Shown: in pieces, positions 1-8,432 of the stretch
How the letters are laid out: each line of letters starts with the position of its first letter
How positions within the stretch are numbered: position 1 is the stretch's first letter
From: Nitrospirota bacterium
Lineage (GTDB): Bacteria; Nitrospirota; Thermodesulfovibrionia; UBA6902
Direction: 5' to 3'
Assembly (NCBI GenBank): GCA_016222905.1
Contig: JACRPZ010000045.1
Coordinates: 1-54,823, forward strand
DNA: 54,823 nt
Program-made: the position numbers and the translations under genes
Notes under the pieces: model-generated
What the model was told of the DNA's origin: nothing
What the model saw: the letters and a program-made list of their open reading frames with translations, nothing else
Databases searched by the model: none

Positions 1-67
1 CTTTCGGTATTACCGCGTCGTATATATAGCTGTAGAAACTGACCTGCCCGTAATCCTTCTTTATCAT
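1..67 (-). CDS. Putative transposase, N-terminal fragment (runs off the window)
   Basis: An ATG at 67-65 is preceded by AGGAGGG at 71-77 and opens a frame that stays open to the window edge (22 codons, beginning MIKKDYGQVSFYSYIY). An identical fragment lies at 54757-54823 on the other strand. The short N-terminus, with acidic and aromatic residues and an 'AVIP' step, resembles the start of DDE transposases that begin '..D.LIP.DH..'. That comparison is from memory, so the family call is tentative. The position just inside an IS end shared by two disrupted genes is the main support. Confidence 0.45.
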   Translation of the reverse strand, partial: MIKKDYGQVSFYSYIYDAVIPK

Positions 68-135
68 CGTCCCTCCTGACTTTATGTTTGCTTTATTTAT
101 GCAAACTTAATGCCAGTCTTTTTCAGCAGTCTCAA
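1..135 (-). mobile_element. IS left end, copy 1 (contig terminus)
   Basis: These 135 bases are the exact reverse complement of the last 135 bases of the window (54689-54823). Reading the minus strand inward from about 135, the sequence begins ttgagactgctgaaaaagac, then a short AT-rich leader, an AGGAGGG ribosome-binding site and an ORF running off the window. This is the layout expected of the left end of an insertion sequence. Homology stops abruptly at 135, where the disrupted methylase gene begins, so 135 is taken as the insertion boundary to within a base or two. The family is not certain; the end sequence and the ORF start remind me of IS1182/IS5-like elements. Confidence 0.7.
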
Positions 136-2625
136 ATTATCTTGAAGCATATGTTGCATTACTTCTTTGCGGGAGCGTTCAACAACTGCATCATGATAAA
201 AAATCCAACGTTCATCGAACGGGCGATAAAGAATTTTTGTAAACGCCTGATCCCATTCATCATCATTTATGACCGCTTCTCTTGCATCTTTCAGTTTCCA
301 GTTGGATTTATCTTTTAAGGAGTAAGTCTGCCCGATTATTTCATCTGGCATTTTCTTGTCTCTGAACTGCAAGACCCTTCGCCGGAGCTTATCCTTATCA
401 AAAGCAATCACAAAATCATCTCTTGAAGTCACAATGCCTACGCTGTTTACAGGGAATATGTCAGTAATCCTGATGAATTTATCATAAACAGCAGACAGTC
501 TTTCATCTCGTGGGATAAACAGATAGAATTCCGATTTAGGATTGATGCTTTTCCATCCGGTAGTATTTATGTCATGGGCTTGTAGCGAAGAATATTTGGC
601 TTCTCTATCACCCCATATTTCAGAATGATTAATGGCTTTCTTCTTCCCGCTCTTCTTGATGCATATAGCTATAGCAACACCCTGCTGAATATCAAAGACA
701 TTCTGATCCTTGCTGCCGTCAGGACATTTTTCTTTTTTCAGACTGTTGCCGTGCAGGTCTAATAGATGAATTTCATCAAAGGTGTTCATCAGGGATTGTC
801 TCATCCCCCTGAAGGTCGGATTATCGAGATAGCTATGGTTTGTGATAAAGCCTAAAATACCTTCGCCCATCTGGTCTATTTTCCACTGGGCAAACCGAAT
901 AAATTTTACATAATCGTCCTGAAGCCACTTCGGATTCTTCTCCCCAAGTTCTTTCCCATCGCAAATCTTATAATCCTCTATCAACCTGCCTATCCATGTT
1001 TTTTGCTTTACGCTGATACTCTTGTCAGCCTTCCTGGTCATTGCAGACCATTGCCCGTTCTTCAACAGGTAATTGGAAACATACTGCTCGCCTTCTTTGA
1101 TGCTCATTAATTTCTCGCTCAAATTGAACGAATGTCCGGAATAAGGAGGATTGCCTAATATCACAAGTATAGGCTGCTCTTTCTTCACTTTCCCCGCGAG
1201 GTGCGATTCTTCCGACAATGAGGCCATTCCCGGTAAATCTGTAACCGCAAGCTCTTCCATCTCAAGAGTATTGGTGAGATACAGTTTTACTCTGTCATCT
1301 TTCTGCAACCTGTATCCTAATTCTTCAAGCAGGAAAGACATTTTTAGATGGCCGATAGCGTAAGGAGCCATCATTAATTCAAAAGCATAGAAATTTTTCA
1401 GGATATGGTCTTTGATAAAATTTTTTCTGCCTCCCTCTCCATACTTGGAAACAAACTCATCAACTGCAAGTTTTGCCGTCTCTGCTAAAAAGGTCAGTGT
1501 TCCTGCTGCGGGGTCTAATACTGTTACGTTCTTATCCGCAAATCCATCAGGTTTATTAAACTGCTCTTTCAGGATGTTATGCAGGGAACGGACTATATAA
1601 GAAACCACAGGTTCAGGTGTGTAATAAACACCTCTCATCTCTCTTGTTTTAGGGTCATACTCTGAAAGGAAGGTTTCATAAAAATGGATAATGGGGTCTT
1701 TCCCCTTGCCTTCATGGAAGTATTGATGAAGAATTTTATTTATATCCGTTACGGACAGGATTTCAGAAATATCATCAATGATCCATTCCATCTGTTGAGG
1801 AAGGTCTTCCAGAGAAACAAACCTGAATACATCTCTCAGGATACCGATTGTTTTAGGGATATTATCATAGGCAAGTTTCCTGTTAAAGCCATTCTCTGAA
1901 CGGGTACGGGCTGCAAAGAGTCCGTAAGTTATGGTCTGTGAATAAAGGTCGGCAAAGTCTTCTTTTGAGAGGCCGCTTATCAGATATTTCTGAAACGCGT
2001 GGTAAAAACCGATGATATTTCCTTTCTTGGTTTTTTCTTCTTCTTCCAACTCCTCTGCAATAACTTCATCCCTTAAAAAACGGGTCCTCTTTGCCAGTTC
2101 AATGGCAAGGTTCTTTGCCGAATAGACTTTCGGCAGAGAGAAGGCAAGATATTTTTCAAGCAGGGCAAGAAACTCTTTCTCTTTTTCTACAGGCGGCACG
2201 ATTTCGAGCTTCTGCATAAGCACGGGTCTTGCTATCTGAACAGAATCAATCAATTGGCCGTCACGATAGAGCCTGAACTCGAAGAAGTTGGTGAGTATCA
2301 GATTGGGGAATATCTGCAGGTAACGCTTTAACTGCTCTGACCCCTCAATCTGGGCTAAATGTTTTACAGTTGGAGCCTTTGCTTCAATATAGCCGACTAT
2401 TTTCTGTTTTCCGTCCCACACTCTGAAATCCGGGTTGCCCGCCTCGGTCTTTTTCGGAAGAGACGTGATATGAATATTTTTCTTTTTGACAGAATCAACA
2501 TAATCGTACAGAAGTTTTTCAAGAGTGGAATAGTAGCTTTCTTCCCTTGCATCACCTTGCAAAGAAACCTTGTAGATATTTTTTAGGTATTTATTAAGCA
2601 TAAGAACATCCGACGGTCCTTCCAT
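97..2625 (-). CDS. Type ISP-like restriction-modification enzyme (nuclease + adenine methylase), C-terminus cut off by an IS
   Basis: This 842-residue protein combines cleavage and N6-adenine methylation as in single-chain type ISP/type IIG enzymes. Residues 60-90 hold a PD-(D/E)xK nuclease site (NPDF 64-67, then E81-A-K83). Residues about 330-500 hold the methyltransferase: YYTPEPVV (about 334), motif I DPAAG at 371-375, and the catalytic NPPY at 492-495. The rest should be the target-recognition region. The family usually continues well past the 'VMQHML' block seen near the end. Here the last 12 or so codons are read from the IS end (window bases 97-135), followed by an early stop. The gene is therefore interrupted, and the product has probably lost part of its specificity domain. 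No separate specificity or methylase subunit is nearby. Confidence 0.8.
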   Translation of the reverse strand: MEGPSDVLMLNKYLKNIYKVSLQGDAREESYYSTLEKLLYDYVDSVKKKNIHITSLPKKTEAGNPDFRVWDGKQKIVGYIEAKAPTVKHLAQIEGSEQLKRYLQIFPNLILTNFFEFRLYRDGQLIDSVQIARPVLMQKLEIVPPVEKEKEFLALLEKYLAFSLPKVYSAKNLAIELAKRTRFLRDEVIAEELEEEEKTKKGNIIGFYHAFQKYLISGLSKEDFADLYSQTITYGLFAARTRSENGFNRKLAYDNIPKTIGILRDVFRFVSLEDLPQQMEWIIDDISEILSVTDINKILHQYFHEGKGKDPIIHFYETFLSEYDPKTREMRGVYYTPEPVVSYIVRSLHNILKEQFNKPDGFADKNVTVLDPAAGTLTFLAETAKLAVDEFVSKYGEGGRKNFIKDHILKNFYAFELMMAPYAIGHLKMSFLLEELGYRLQKDDRVKLYLTNTLEMEELAVTDLPGMASLSEESHLAGKVKKEQPILVILGNPPYSGHSFNLSEKLMSIKEGEQYVSNYLLKNGQWSAMTRKADKSISVKQKTWIGRLIEDYKICDGKELGEKNPKWLQDDYVKFIRFAQWKIDQMGEGILGFITNHSYLDNPTFRGMRQSLMNTFDEIHLLDLHGNSLKKEKCPDGSKDQNVFDIQQGVAIAICIKKSGKKKAINHSEIWGDREAKYSSLQAHDINTTGWKSINPKSEFYLFIPRDERLSAVYDKFIRITDIFPVNSVGIVTSRDDFVIAFDKDKLRRRVLQFRDKKMPDEIIGQTYSLKDKSNWKLKDAREAVINDDEWDQAFTKILYRPFDERWIFYHDAVVERSRKEVMQHMLQDNLRLLKKTGIKFA

Positions 2626-2799
2626 AAATACTAAGCCCTATTATACAGAATTTCATGCCTATTGAAATACAAATTTGCAGGATAATTAGGGACGCACCCA
2701 TCTTCCCCTGTCATTCGGAGATTTTACTGCAAAACTTATGGAAAATCTTTAGTGAAGAACCTGAAATGAATCTGTAGGATTTCAAAGTCCAACTATTCG

Positions 2800-3441
2800 T
2801 CAGAATTGCGATTTAAATTCAGCGAAGGTCTGCTTCAGCTCTTCCAGTTCGCTTCTGAGCCTTGAGGTCTCTTCTTCCAGACTGCTGATCCTCTCTTGTA
2901 CAGTGATCTGAGGCGCTGCCGGTTCAGCGGATAAATCTTGCGAAGGTTTGCCTGAAAAAAGGTGCATGTGCCTGCACTCTTTTCTGCCGGTCTCCCTCGG
3001 CAGCTTTATCACAAGCGCGGGGTCGTAATCCATCAGTGCCTGCAGATTTTTTTCGACCTCTTCCAGGCTCTCAAACGGCGACATCCTTTCAGCACGGGTG
3101 CGGATTTCCCCCATAGTCTGCGGACCGCGCAGCATAAGCTCGCAGAGGATGCCGATTTCCTGCCTGGACAGATCAAACTTGTCCAGTATTGTATGCCGGT
3201 ATTTTGCGACACGGCTTCCTGGTGTGATGGTTTTTCTTGCGAGGCCTTTTGCCTGAAGTCCCTCTAATCCCTGCTCAACATCAGCTTCATGAAAGGAAAC
3301 AATGGGATTGCGGTTGGATTTCTGGTTGCAGGCGTTCGTCAGGCTGTTCAAAGAAAGCGGGTAATACTCCGGGGTGGTCAGCTCCTTTTCAATAAGGCAG
3401 CCGAGGATTCGGATCTCTGTGTCATCAAGAACGATATCCAT
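2800..3441 (-). CDS. yceH: YceH family (DUF480) protein
   Basis: A 213-residue protein matching the YceH/DUF480 family, two tandem winged-helix domains of unknown biological role. The N-terminal hallmark is visible (ARILGCLIEKE-like segment, then TTPEYYPLSLNSL and ACNQKSNRNP within the first 45 residues). The second repeat contains LSRQEIGILCELMLRG PQT-type residues around 90-110. The last 35 residues form a heptad-like, charged coiled coil. The start is the ATG at 3441. It lies downstream of ftsH on the same strand with a 73-bp gap, which could allow co-transcription. Family assignment is secure; function is not known. Confidence 0.85.
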   Translation of the reverse strand: MDIVLDDTEIRILGCLIEKELTTPEYYPLSLNSLTNACNQKSNRNPIVSFHEADVEQGLEGLQAKGLARKTITPGSRVAKYRHTILDKFDLSRQEIGILCELMLRGPQTMGEIRTRAERMSPFESLEEVEKNLQALMDYDPALVIKLPRETGRKECRHMHLFSGKPSQDLSAEPAAPQITVQERISSLEEETSRLRSELEELKQTFAEFKSQF

Positions 3442-3514
3442 TTTGTATTAGGTTATGGGGTCAAATAAAGAATAACAGAGAAAACCAAAGGTCTTCCCTG
3501 CCGGCAATTCGTAA

Positions 3515-5425
3515 TCAGACCGCTGCTTGAGGAGCCGTATTAATGATCTTTTCCGGTTTTACAGCGCTCTTTCCCGCGTCAGTGCCTTTGCCGTCTTCAG
3601 GGTTCCGAGGTTTCTGTATGTCGGACTCCAGGATTACTTTGGGAAGCTCTCTGCCTTCAATTATAGCCTCCAGATCAGATAAATCTATTGTCTCTCTTTC
3701 AAGCAGCACCTCTGCAACCTTCATGAGGATCGGCTTGTTATCCGTAAGAAGACGAACTGCATATGAATATCTTTCAGTGATGATCCTCCTGACCTCCGCA
3801 TCGATCTCCTCAGCAGTCTTTTCTGAATAGTCTTTATGCTGAGCGATCTCTCTTCCTAAAAAGATCTGTTCCTGTTTCTTTCCAAAGGTCAGAGGTCCCA
3901 TCTTATCACTCATTCCCCACTCGCATACCATCTTTCTTGCGATGTCAGTCGCCCTTTCAATGTCATTGCCCGCGCCTGAGGTCATGTGACCGAGAGCTAT
4001 CTCCTCTGCGGCCCTTCCGCCCATTAAGACCGCAAGGGTGTTCAATAGGTATTCTCTTGAATAGGTGTATTTATCATCTATCGGAAGCTGCTGGGTAACG
4101 CCAAGCGCCATCCCGCGCGGGATGATGCTCACTTTATGGATAGGATCTGTCCCGACGGTCAGCTTTGCTACAAGCGCATGGCCTGCCTCATGATGCGCGG
4201 TGATCTTCTTCTCCTCCTCGGAGATTATCATGCTCTTTCTCTCTTTGCCCATCATGACCTTGTCTTTGGCAGTTTCAAAGTCCCTCATCTCAACCTTTGC
4301 CTTTGACTGCCGCGCTGCAAGCAGGGCTGCTTCATTGATCAGGTTTGCAAGGTCAGCTCCTGAAAAACCGGGCGTTCCGCGTGCAAGCACATCGAGCTTT
4401 ACATCATCGGCAACAGGTATTTTTTTGGCATGCACCTTGATTATCTCCAGCCTGCCTTTTACATCAGGCGTAGATACAATAACCTGCCTGTCAAACCTCC
4501 CGGGTCTTAATAAGGCAGGGTCAAGCACATCAGGCCTGTTCGTTGCGGCAAGCACTATTGTCCCTTCATTAGGGGCAAATCCGTCAAGCTCTACAAGGAG
4601 CTGGTTAAGGGTCTGCTCGCGTTCATCATGTCCTCCGCCGAGCCCGGCCCCTCTGTGGCGTCCTACAGCATCTATCTCATCTATAAAAATTATACATGGG
4701 GAATTCTTCTTTGCCTGATCAAAGAGGTCTCTAACCCTTGAAGCTCCCACGCCGACAAACATCTCTACAAAATCAGAGCCGCTGATGGAGAAGAAGGGCA
4801 CACCGGCTTCACCGGCAATCGCCTTTGCAAGGAGAGTCTTTCCTGTGCCGGGGGCCCCGACAAGCAGAACGCCTTTTGGTATCTTGCCGCCAAGCTTCTG
4901 GAACTTCTGAGGGTCTTTAAGAAAATCTATGATCTCCTGGACCTCTTCTTTTGCCTCATCAACGCCAGCCACATCAGCAAATGTCACGTTTACTCCTTTA
5001 CCCGAAGCAAGCTTTGCCCTGCTTTTACCGAATGAAAGCGCCTTGTTCCCGCCGGTTTGCATCTGCCTCATAAAGAATATGTAGAAAACAACAAGCAAAA
5101 TAATCGGGCCGAAATTGAATAAAACGCTCAGATACCACGGAGTCTGTTCAGGTTTCGCGGTTATCTTAACCCCTTTGTCACGCAATTCTTTTACAAGATC
5201 AGGATAATCAGGGGCAAATGTCTTAAATTTCCCCCCTTCTTTCAGTGTGCCGGTGATAAGGTTCTCAGGCTTTTTTATGGTCACTTCAGCGATTTTATCC
5301 TTCTGTAAATTCTGCATAAAATCAGAAAAGACCATCTCTTCATCGGTCTTGGATGTATCTATGACGTTGAAAGCAAGGATCATCATCAAGCCGAATAAAA
5401 CCCATATCGCTACATTTTTATACAA
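3515..5425 (-). CDS. ftsH: ATP-dependent zinc metalloprotease FtsH
   Basis: Membrane-anchored AAA+ protease that degrades misfolded and regulatory membrane and cytosolic proteins. Visible are an N-terminal membrane segment (about 4-20), a short periplasmic domain, a second segment (about 98-118), Walker A GAPGTGKT at 190-197, Walker B IIFIDE at 245-250, the second region of homology near 300-312 ([18 protein letters not shown]), and the zinc site HEAGH at 412-416 with the third ligand in the [10 protein letters not shown] segment near 490. The 636-residue length is normal. Translation probably starts at a TTG codon (5425-5423): the frame begins TTG-TAT-AAA, and AAGGAG lies about ten bases upstream. 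All catalytic residues are intact. Confidence 0.96.
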   Translation of the reverse strand: MYKNVAIWVLFGLMMILAFNVIDTSKTDEEMVFSDFMQNLQKDKIAEVTIKKPENLITGTLKEGGKFKTFAPDYPDLVKELRDKGVKITAKPEQTPWYLSVLFNFGPIILLVVFYIFFMRQMQTGGNKALSFGKSRAKLASGKGVNVTFADVAGVDEAKEEVQEIIDFLKDPQKFQKLGGKIPKGVLLVGAPGTGKTLLAKAIAGEAGVPFFSISGSDFVEMFVGVGASRVRDLFDQAKKNSPCIIFIDEIDAVGRHRGAGLGGGHDEREQTLNQLLVELDGFAPNEGTIVLAATNRPDVLDPALLRPGRFDRQVIVSTPDVKGRLEIIKVHAKKIPVADDVKLDVLARGTPGFSGADLANLINEAALLAARQSKAKVEMRDFETAKDKVMMGKERKSMIISEEEKKITAHHEAGHALVAKLTVGTDPIHKVSIIPRGMALGVTQQLPIDDKYTYSREYLLNTLAVLMGGRAAEEIALGHMTSGAGNDIERATDIARKMVCEWGMSDKMGPLTFGKKQEQIFLGREIAQHKDYSEKTAEEIDAEVRRIITERYSYAVRLLTDNKPILMKVAEVLLERETIDLSDLEAIIEGRELPKVILESDIQKPRNPEDGKGTDAGKSAVKPEKIINTAPQAAV

Positions 5426-5611
5426 GTCTGCAAATCTCCTTTTAAACAGCGTGCATTAATGACTGATTCGGCATCCTGAAAAAGGATGCCGCTTTATAAA
5501 GATTAACATATTTCTTTTTGTATTTACAACGAAGGCCGGCAAGAGAATAAAATGAAATTCATAAATAATTCATAATTTAGAGTTATTCTTAACTTGGAAG
5601 CTTTACTACCT

Positions 5612-5627
5612 TGTGATTTGTATCACA
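5612..5627. promoter_or_regulatory. CRP/FNR-family operator candidate
   Basis: TGTGATTTGTATCACA is a perfect TGTGA-N6-TCACA palindrome, the textbook half-site pair for CRP-type members of the CRP/FNR superfamily. It lies between the divergent ftsH and cytochrome genes, about 110 bp upstream of the riboswitch. If it acts as a class II activator site, transcription would start near 5661, giving a roughly 60-nt leader before the aptamer. No CRP/FNR regulator is encoded in this window, so the regulator's identity is unknown. Confidence 0.55.
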
Positions 5628-5720
5628 TATTTTATTTTCAGAAAAGATTAAAGTTTAGATAGACAAGAAAATATCACCTGTTTTTTAAATATAGTTCTTT
5701 GAAATTAAGTCAAGTCTTAC

Positions 5721-5804
5721 GTTTCCGAAAAGGTAAACCCCGAGCAATCTGGGGGCACAAAGCCGCGGGTCCAAATTCAGGGACAGCCGGGCTGCCGAAG
5801 AAAC
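5721..5804 (+). promoter_or_regulatory. Cyclic di-GMP-I (GEMM) riboswitch aptamer
   Basis: The sequence contains the conserved GEMM-I blocks in order: GGTAAACC (5732-5739), a C/G stem closed by a GCAA tetraloop (GNRA; about 5737-5755), CACAAAGCC (5756-5764), CGGGTC, and CAGCCGGGCTGCC (5784-5796). The outer P1 stem can form between GTTTC (5721-5725) and GAAAC (5800-5804). The base before T in GGTAAACC aligns, by my hand alignment to the Vibrio Vc2 aptamer, with the specificity position G20. This favours c-di-GMP over the cGAMP-preferring A20 variants. An intrinsic terminator follows 75 nt downstream, so control is probably by transcription termination of the cytochrome gene at 6019. Confidence 0.9.
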
Positions 5805-5879
5805 ATGCTGAACTGACGATTTAATAAAAAGACAGCCTGTCTTTAGCAGTGCAGACTTTTTCAGATAAATCGCTCGATC

Positions 5880-5916
5880 AGCCTGTTTCCCTTTTCAAAC
5901 GAAACAGGCTTTTATT
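5880..5916 (+). terminator. Riboswitch expression-platform terminator
   Basis: AGCCTGTTTC (5880-5889) and GAAACAGGCT (5901-5910) form a perfect 10-bp stem with an 11-nt loop, followed by TTTATT. It sits between the aptamer and the gene it leads. The upstream segment around 5831-5842 (gacagcctgtc) repeats the GCCTGT arm and could act as an antiterminator partner. Whether ligand turns the gene on or off cannot be decided from sequence. Confidence 0.85.
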
Positions 5917-6018
5917 ATGCCTAAAAAGGGAGGTGATGCTGTAAGAGAAACATAAAGGATGTTCTATTAAGAAAAAGATACACTTTTCCTTTAAACAACA
6001 ATTTATGAGGAGGTTTCA

Positions 6019-8244
6019 ATGAAAAAGAAGTTATTAACATACGGCACATTTATAGCGATGCTGATTCTTGCGCTTATGGTGCCGTTTGCAGGAGCTTATG
6101 ACACGATCGGAAGTTGTGAAGGCTGTCATGGGGGCTTCAGGGCAAACACATACAGTTCGCTGGCAGCAGCAAAAGCTGCTAACCCTGCATGGCCCGGAAC
6201 TAGCTTAGCGCTCCATAACGGCCACGCCAACTCATCAACGGGAACACCGCCGGGAATGCTCAATGGCAATTGTAATGCCTGCCATTTTGGGAGTTCCAGG
6301 ATCCCGGTTTATACGTACCAATCGAGTGGCGCAGCGCCGTTTAACCAGGGATGTTCAGGATGCCATGACGGACCTGGACTAAGGGCGCACCATGTAAACA
6401 GCGGTGCTGATACCTGTTATGATTGTCATAGCGACCCAGCGCCGGATGCTGAGAACGTACTGAGGCCTGTATACACAGCAGCCTTAGGGACAACCAGCGG
6501 AACGACAAGGGTCAACGATCCCTGCAACCCTGCTGCCGCAGGCTTTGAAGGCAGGCTTAAAGATGTAACGACCCTTGGTCTGGATAATGACGGCAATCTC
6601 CTGTATGATCAGAGCGATCCTGCCTGCGCAGTGGCAGCGCCAATTATCAGCGTGTCACCGACAACACTCAGTTTTGGCAATCAAGCGATCGGGACCACTT
6701 CAGCAGCACAGACAGTGACGATTTCAAACACCGGCACCGCAGTTCTCAGTGTGACCAGTATCACAAACAGCAATACCACTGATTTTATTCTAACCGCTCC
6801 GGCTACGCCGTTGACAATCAATGCTGGAGCGAGCCAGACGTTTACAGTGGCTTTCAGGCCTGCAACTGCAGGCGCCAAGAGCGCGACCATCAGTATTGCC
6901 AGCAACGGCGGCAGCGCTGCAGTGAATGCTGCTGGAACAGGTGTAACCCCTGTACTTAGTGTTTCACCGACGACACTGACATTTGGTAATCAAACTATCG
7001 GGACCACTTCAGCAGCGCAGACAGTGACTATTTCAAACATCGGCACAGCTACTCTTAATGTGACTGGTCTCACGTCATCTAATGCGGAGTTTGCATTTTC
7101 ACCGTCTACTATTCCACCTATTGCACCCGGAGGCAACTCACTATTGAGCGTTACATTTACACCGGCTGCTCCTGCGGGCGCCAAGAGCGCGACCATCGGC
7201 ATTCTCAGCAACGGCGGCAATGCCACAGTCAGCGCCACAGGTACGGGAGCAGCGGCGGGAGCACTGAGCGTGTCTCCGGCGGCTCTGACATACGGCAATC
7301 AGACAGTTGGCACAACGTCACCAGCACAGACAGTGACGATATCCAACACAGGCGGTACAGCTCTGACTGTCAACAGCATCACTAACAACAATAGCGTTGA
7401 TTTCGTTCTTACCGCACCTGTAACTCCGTTGACAATCAATGGCGGAGCGAGCCAGACGTTTACAGTGGCTTTCAGGCCTGCAACTTCAGGGGCCAAGAGC
7501 GCGACTATCAGCATTACCAGCACTGCAGGCAATGCCTCAGTCAGCGCCACAGGTACGGGAGCAGCGGCAGGAGCACTGAGCGTGTCTCCGGCGGCTCTGA
7601 CATACGGCAATCAGACAGTTGGGACAACGTCTTCAAAGAAGACAGTGACGATATCCAACACAGGCAGTACAGCTCTGACTGTCAACAGCATCACAAACAG
7701 CAATAGCGTTGATTTCGTTCTAACCGCACCTGTAACACCGTTGACAATCAATGGTGGAGCGAGCCAGACGTTTACAGTGGCTTTCAGGCCTGCAACTTCA
7801 GGGGCCAAGAGCGCGACTATCAGTGTTACCAGCACTGCAGGCAATGCCTCAGTCAGCGCATCAGGCTCGGGCGTCACAGCGGGCGCAGATGATGTGGCCC
7901 TCGTGAAGCTGAGCGCTCCGAGTACTATTAATACCAGTGTGGGCAGGAAATATGAGACAAAGATCATAGCTCAAGCCACCACAACGGTCAAAGAAACTGA
8001 AGCAACTGTCACTTTGACGACGGTTTATCCTTCCGGCCTACAGGTCAGGATAGAGCACCCCAGTCGTACTAAGGATTTACATGCAAACGACAGTGAACCA
8101 AAGAAGTTTGAATTCGAGAGCGAGATCGTCTGTGCAAAGAAAGGCATATGGCCGATTACATGGACAGCTACGATCAGATCTGAAACGAACAGTAACCTCC
8201 TAAACGATGTTTTGACCCGTAAGACGCAGGTTACCTGTTACTAA
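6019..8244 (+). CDS. Secreted tetrahaem cytochrome with four ASH/Hydin-like repeats
   Basis: 741 residues with a Sec signal peptide (about 1-26: KKK, hydrophobic core, FAGA-Y). Residues 30-145 carry four c-type haem motifs (CEGCH, CNACH, CSGCH, CYDCH) with further histidines as distal ligands. From about 209 to 615 there are four tandem immunoglobulin-like repeats of about 100 residues. Each opens with V-S-P-x-x-L-x-F/Y-G-N-Q and contains QTVTISNTG and a GAKSATI step, typical of choice-of-anchor D/ASPM-SPD2-Hydin domains. The last 120 or so residues are unlike the repeats, and I do not recognise them. AGGAGG lies 8 bp before the ATG. The gene stands alone between its riboswitch and a strong terminator. 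I infer an extracellular or surface electron-transfer or adhesive protein under c-di-GMP control. Confidence 0.85.
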   Translation: MKKKLLTYGTFIAMLILALMVPFAGAYDTIGSCEGCHGGFRANTYSSLAAAKAANPAWPGTSLALHNGHANSSTGTPPGMLNGNCNACHFGSSRIPVYTYQSSGAAPFNQGCSGCHDGPGLRAHHVNSGADTCYDCHSDPAPDAENVLRPVYTAALGTTSGTTRVNDPCNPAAAGFEGRLKDVTTLGLDNDGNLLYDQSDPACAVAAPIISVSPTTLSFGNQAIGTTSAAQTVTISNTGTAVLSVTSITNSNTTDFILTAPATPLTINAGASQTFTVAFRPATAGAKSATISIASNGGSAAVNAAGTGVTPVLSVSPTTLTFGNQTIGTTSAAQTVTISNIGTATLNVTGLTSSNAEFAFSPSTIPPIAPGGNSLLSVTFTPAAPAGAKSATIGILSNGGNATVSATGTGAAAGALSVSPAALTYGNQTVGTTSPAQTVTISNTGGTALTVNSITNNNSVDFVLTAPVTPLTINGGASQTFTVAFRPATSGAKSATISITSTAGNASVSATGTGAAAGALSVSPAALTYGNQTVGTTSSKKTVTISNTGSTALTVNSITNSNSVDFVLTAPVTPLTINGGASQTFTVAFRPATSGAKSATISVTSTAGNASVSASGSGVTAGADDVALVKLSAPSTINTSVGRKYETKIIAQATTTVKETEATVTLTTVYPSGLQVRIEHPSRTKDLHANDSEPKKFEFESEIVCAKKGIWPITWTATIRSETNSNLLNDVLTRKTQVTCY
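6644..7866 (+). repeat. Four tandem ASH-domain repeats, about 300 bp each
   Basis: The repeat units begin near 6648, 6957, 7266 and 7575. Units 3 and 4 are almost identical at the DNA level over about 290 bp, and both share long blocks with unit 1 (for example the segment encoding GASQTFTVAFRPAT). Unit 2 is the most divergent. The pattern indicates recent duplication or gene conversion within the coding region, so copy number may vary between strains. Confidence 0.9.
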
Positions 8245-8284
8245 AAGGTCTTTAAGATTGTATCATTAGTTCCTGATACAACAC

Positions 8285-8322
8285 AGGAGGTGGAGAGGAT
8301 TTCCTCTCCACCTCCTTTTTTA
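8285..8322 (+). terminator. Intrinsic terminator after the ASH-cytochrome gene
   Basis: GGAGGTGGAGAGGA (8286-8299) pairs perfectly with TCCTCTCCACCTCC (8302-8315) across a two-base TT loop, so the closing pairs probably open. A run of six T's follows directly. It is 41 bp past the stop codon and ends the riboswitch-controlled transcript. Confidence 0.9.
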
Positions 8323-8432
8323 TGAGACAGAAATATGTCTCATAAATGAAATTTTCATCTTAATCCGTAAAAAGGGAATATTATTTGATTATTGATATAT
8401 TATCTAAGATTTAATTTTTGCGGAAGCCGGCA

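Noticed and set aside
5721-5804. cGAMP-type (GEMM-Ib) riboswitch
   Set aside because: The aligned specificity base is G rather than A, which favours c-di-GMP; the alignment was by eye, so this is a preference, not proof.
6644-7866. Tandem repeats as a CRISPR array
   Set aside because: The units are about 300 bp, coding and contiguous, with no short repeat/spacer pattern and no cas genes in the window.
6681-7967. Open frames on the minus strand across the ASH repeats
   Set aside because: They repeat with the same period as the plus-strand domain array and lack start signals; they are mirror frames of the repeats.
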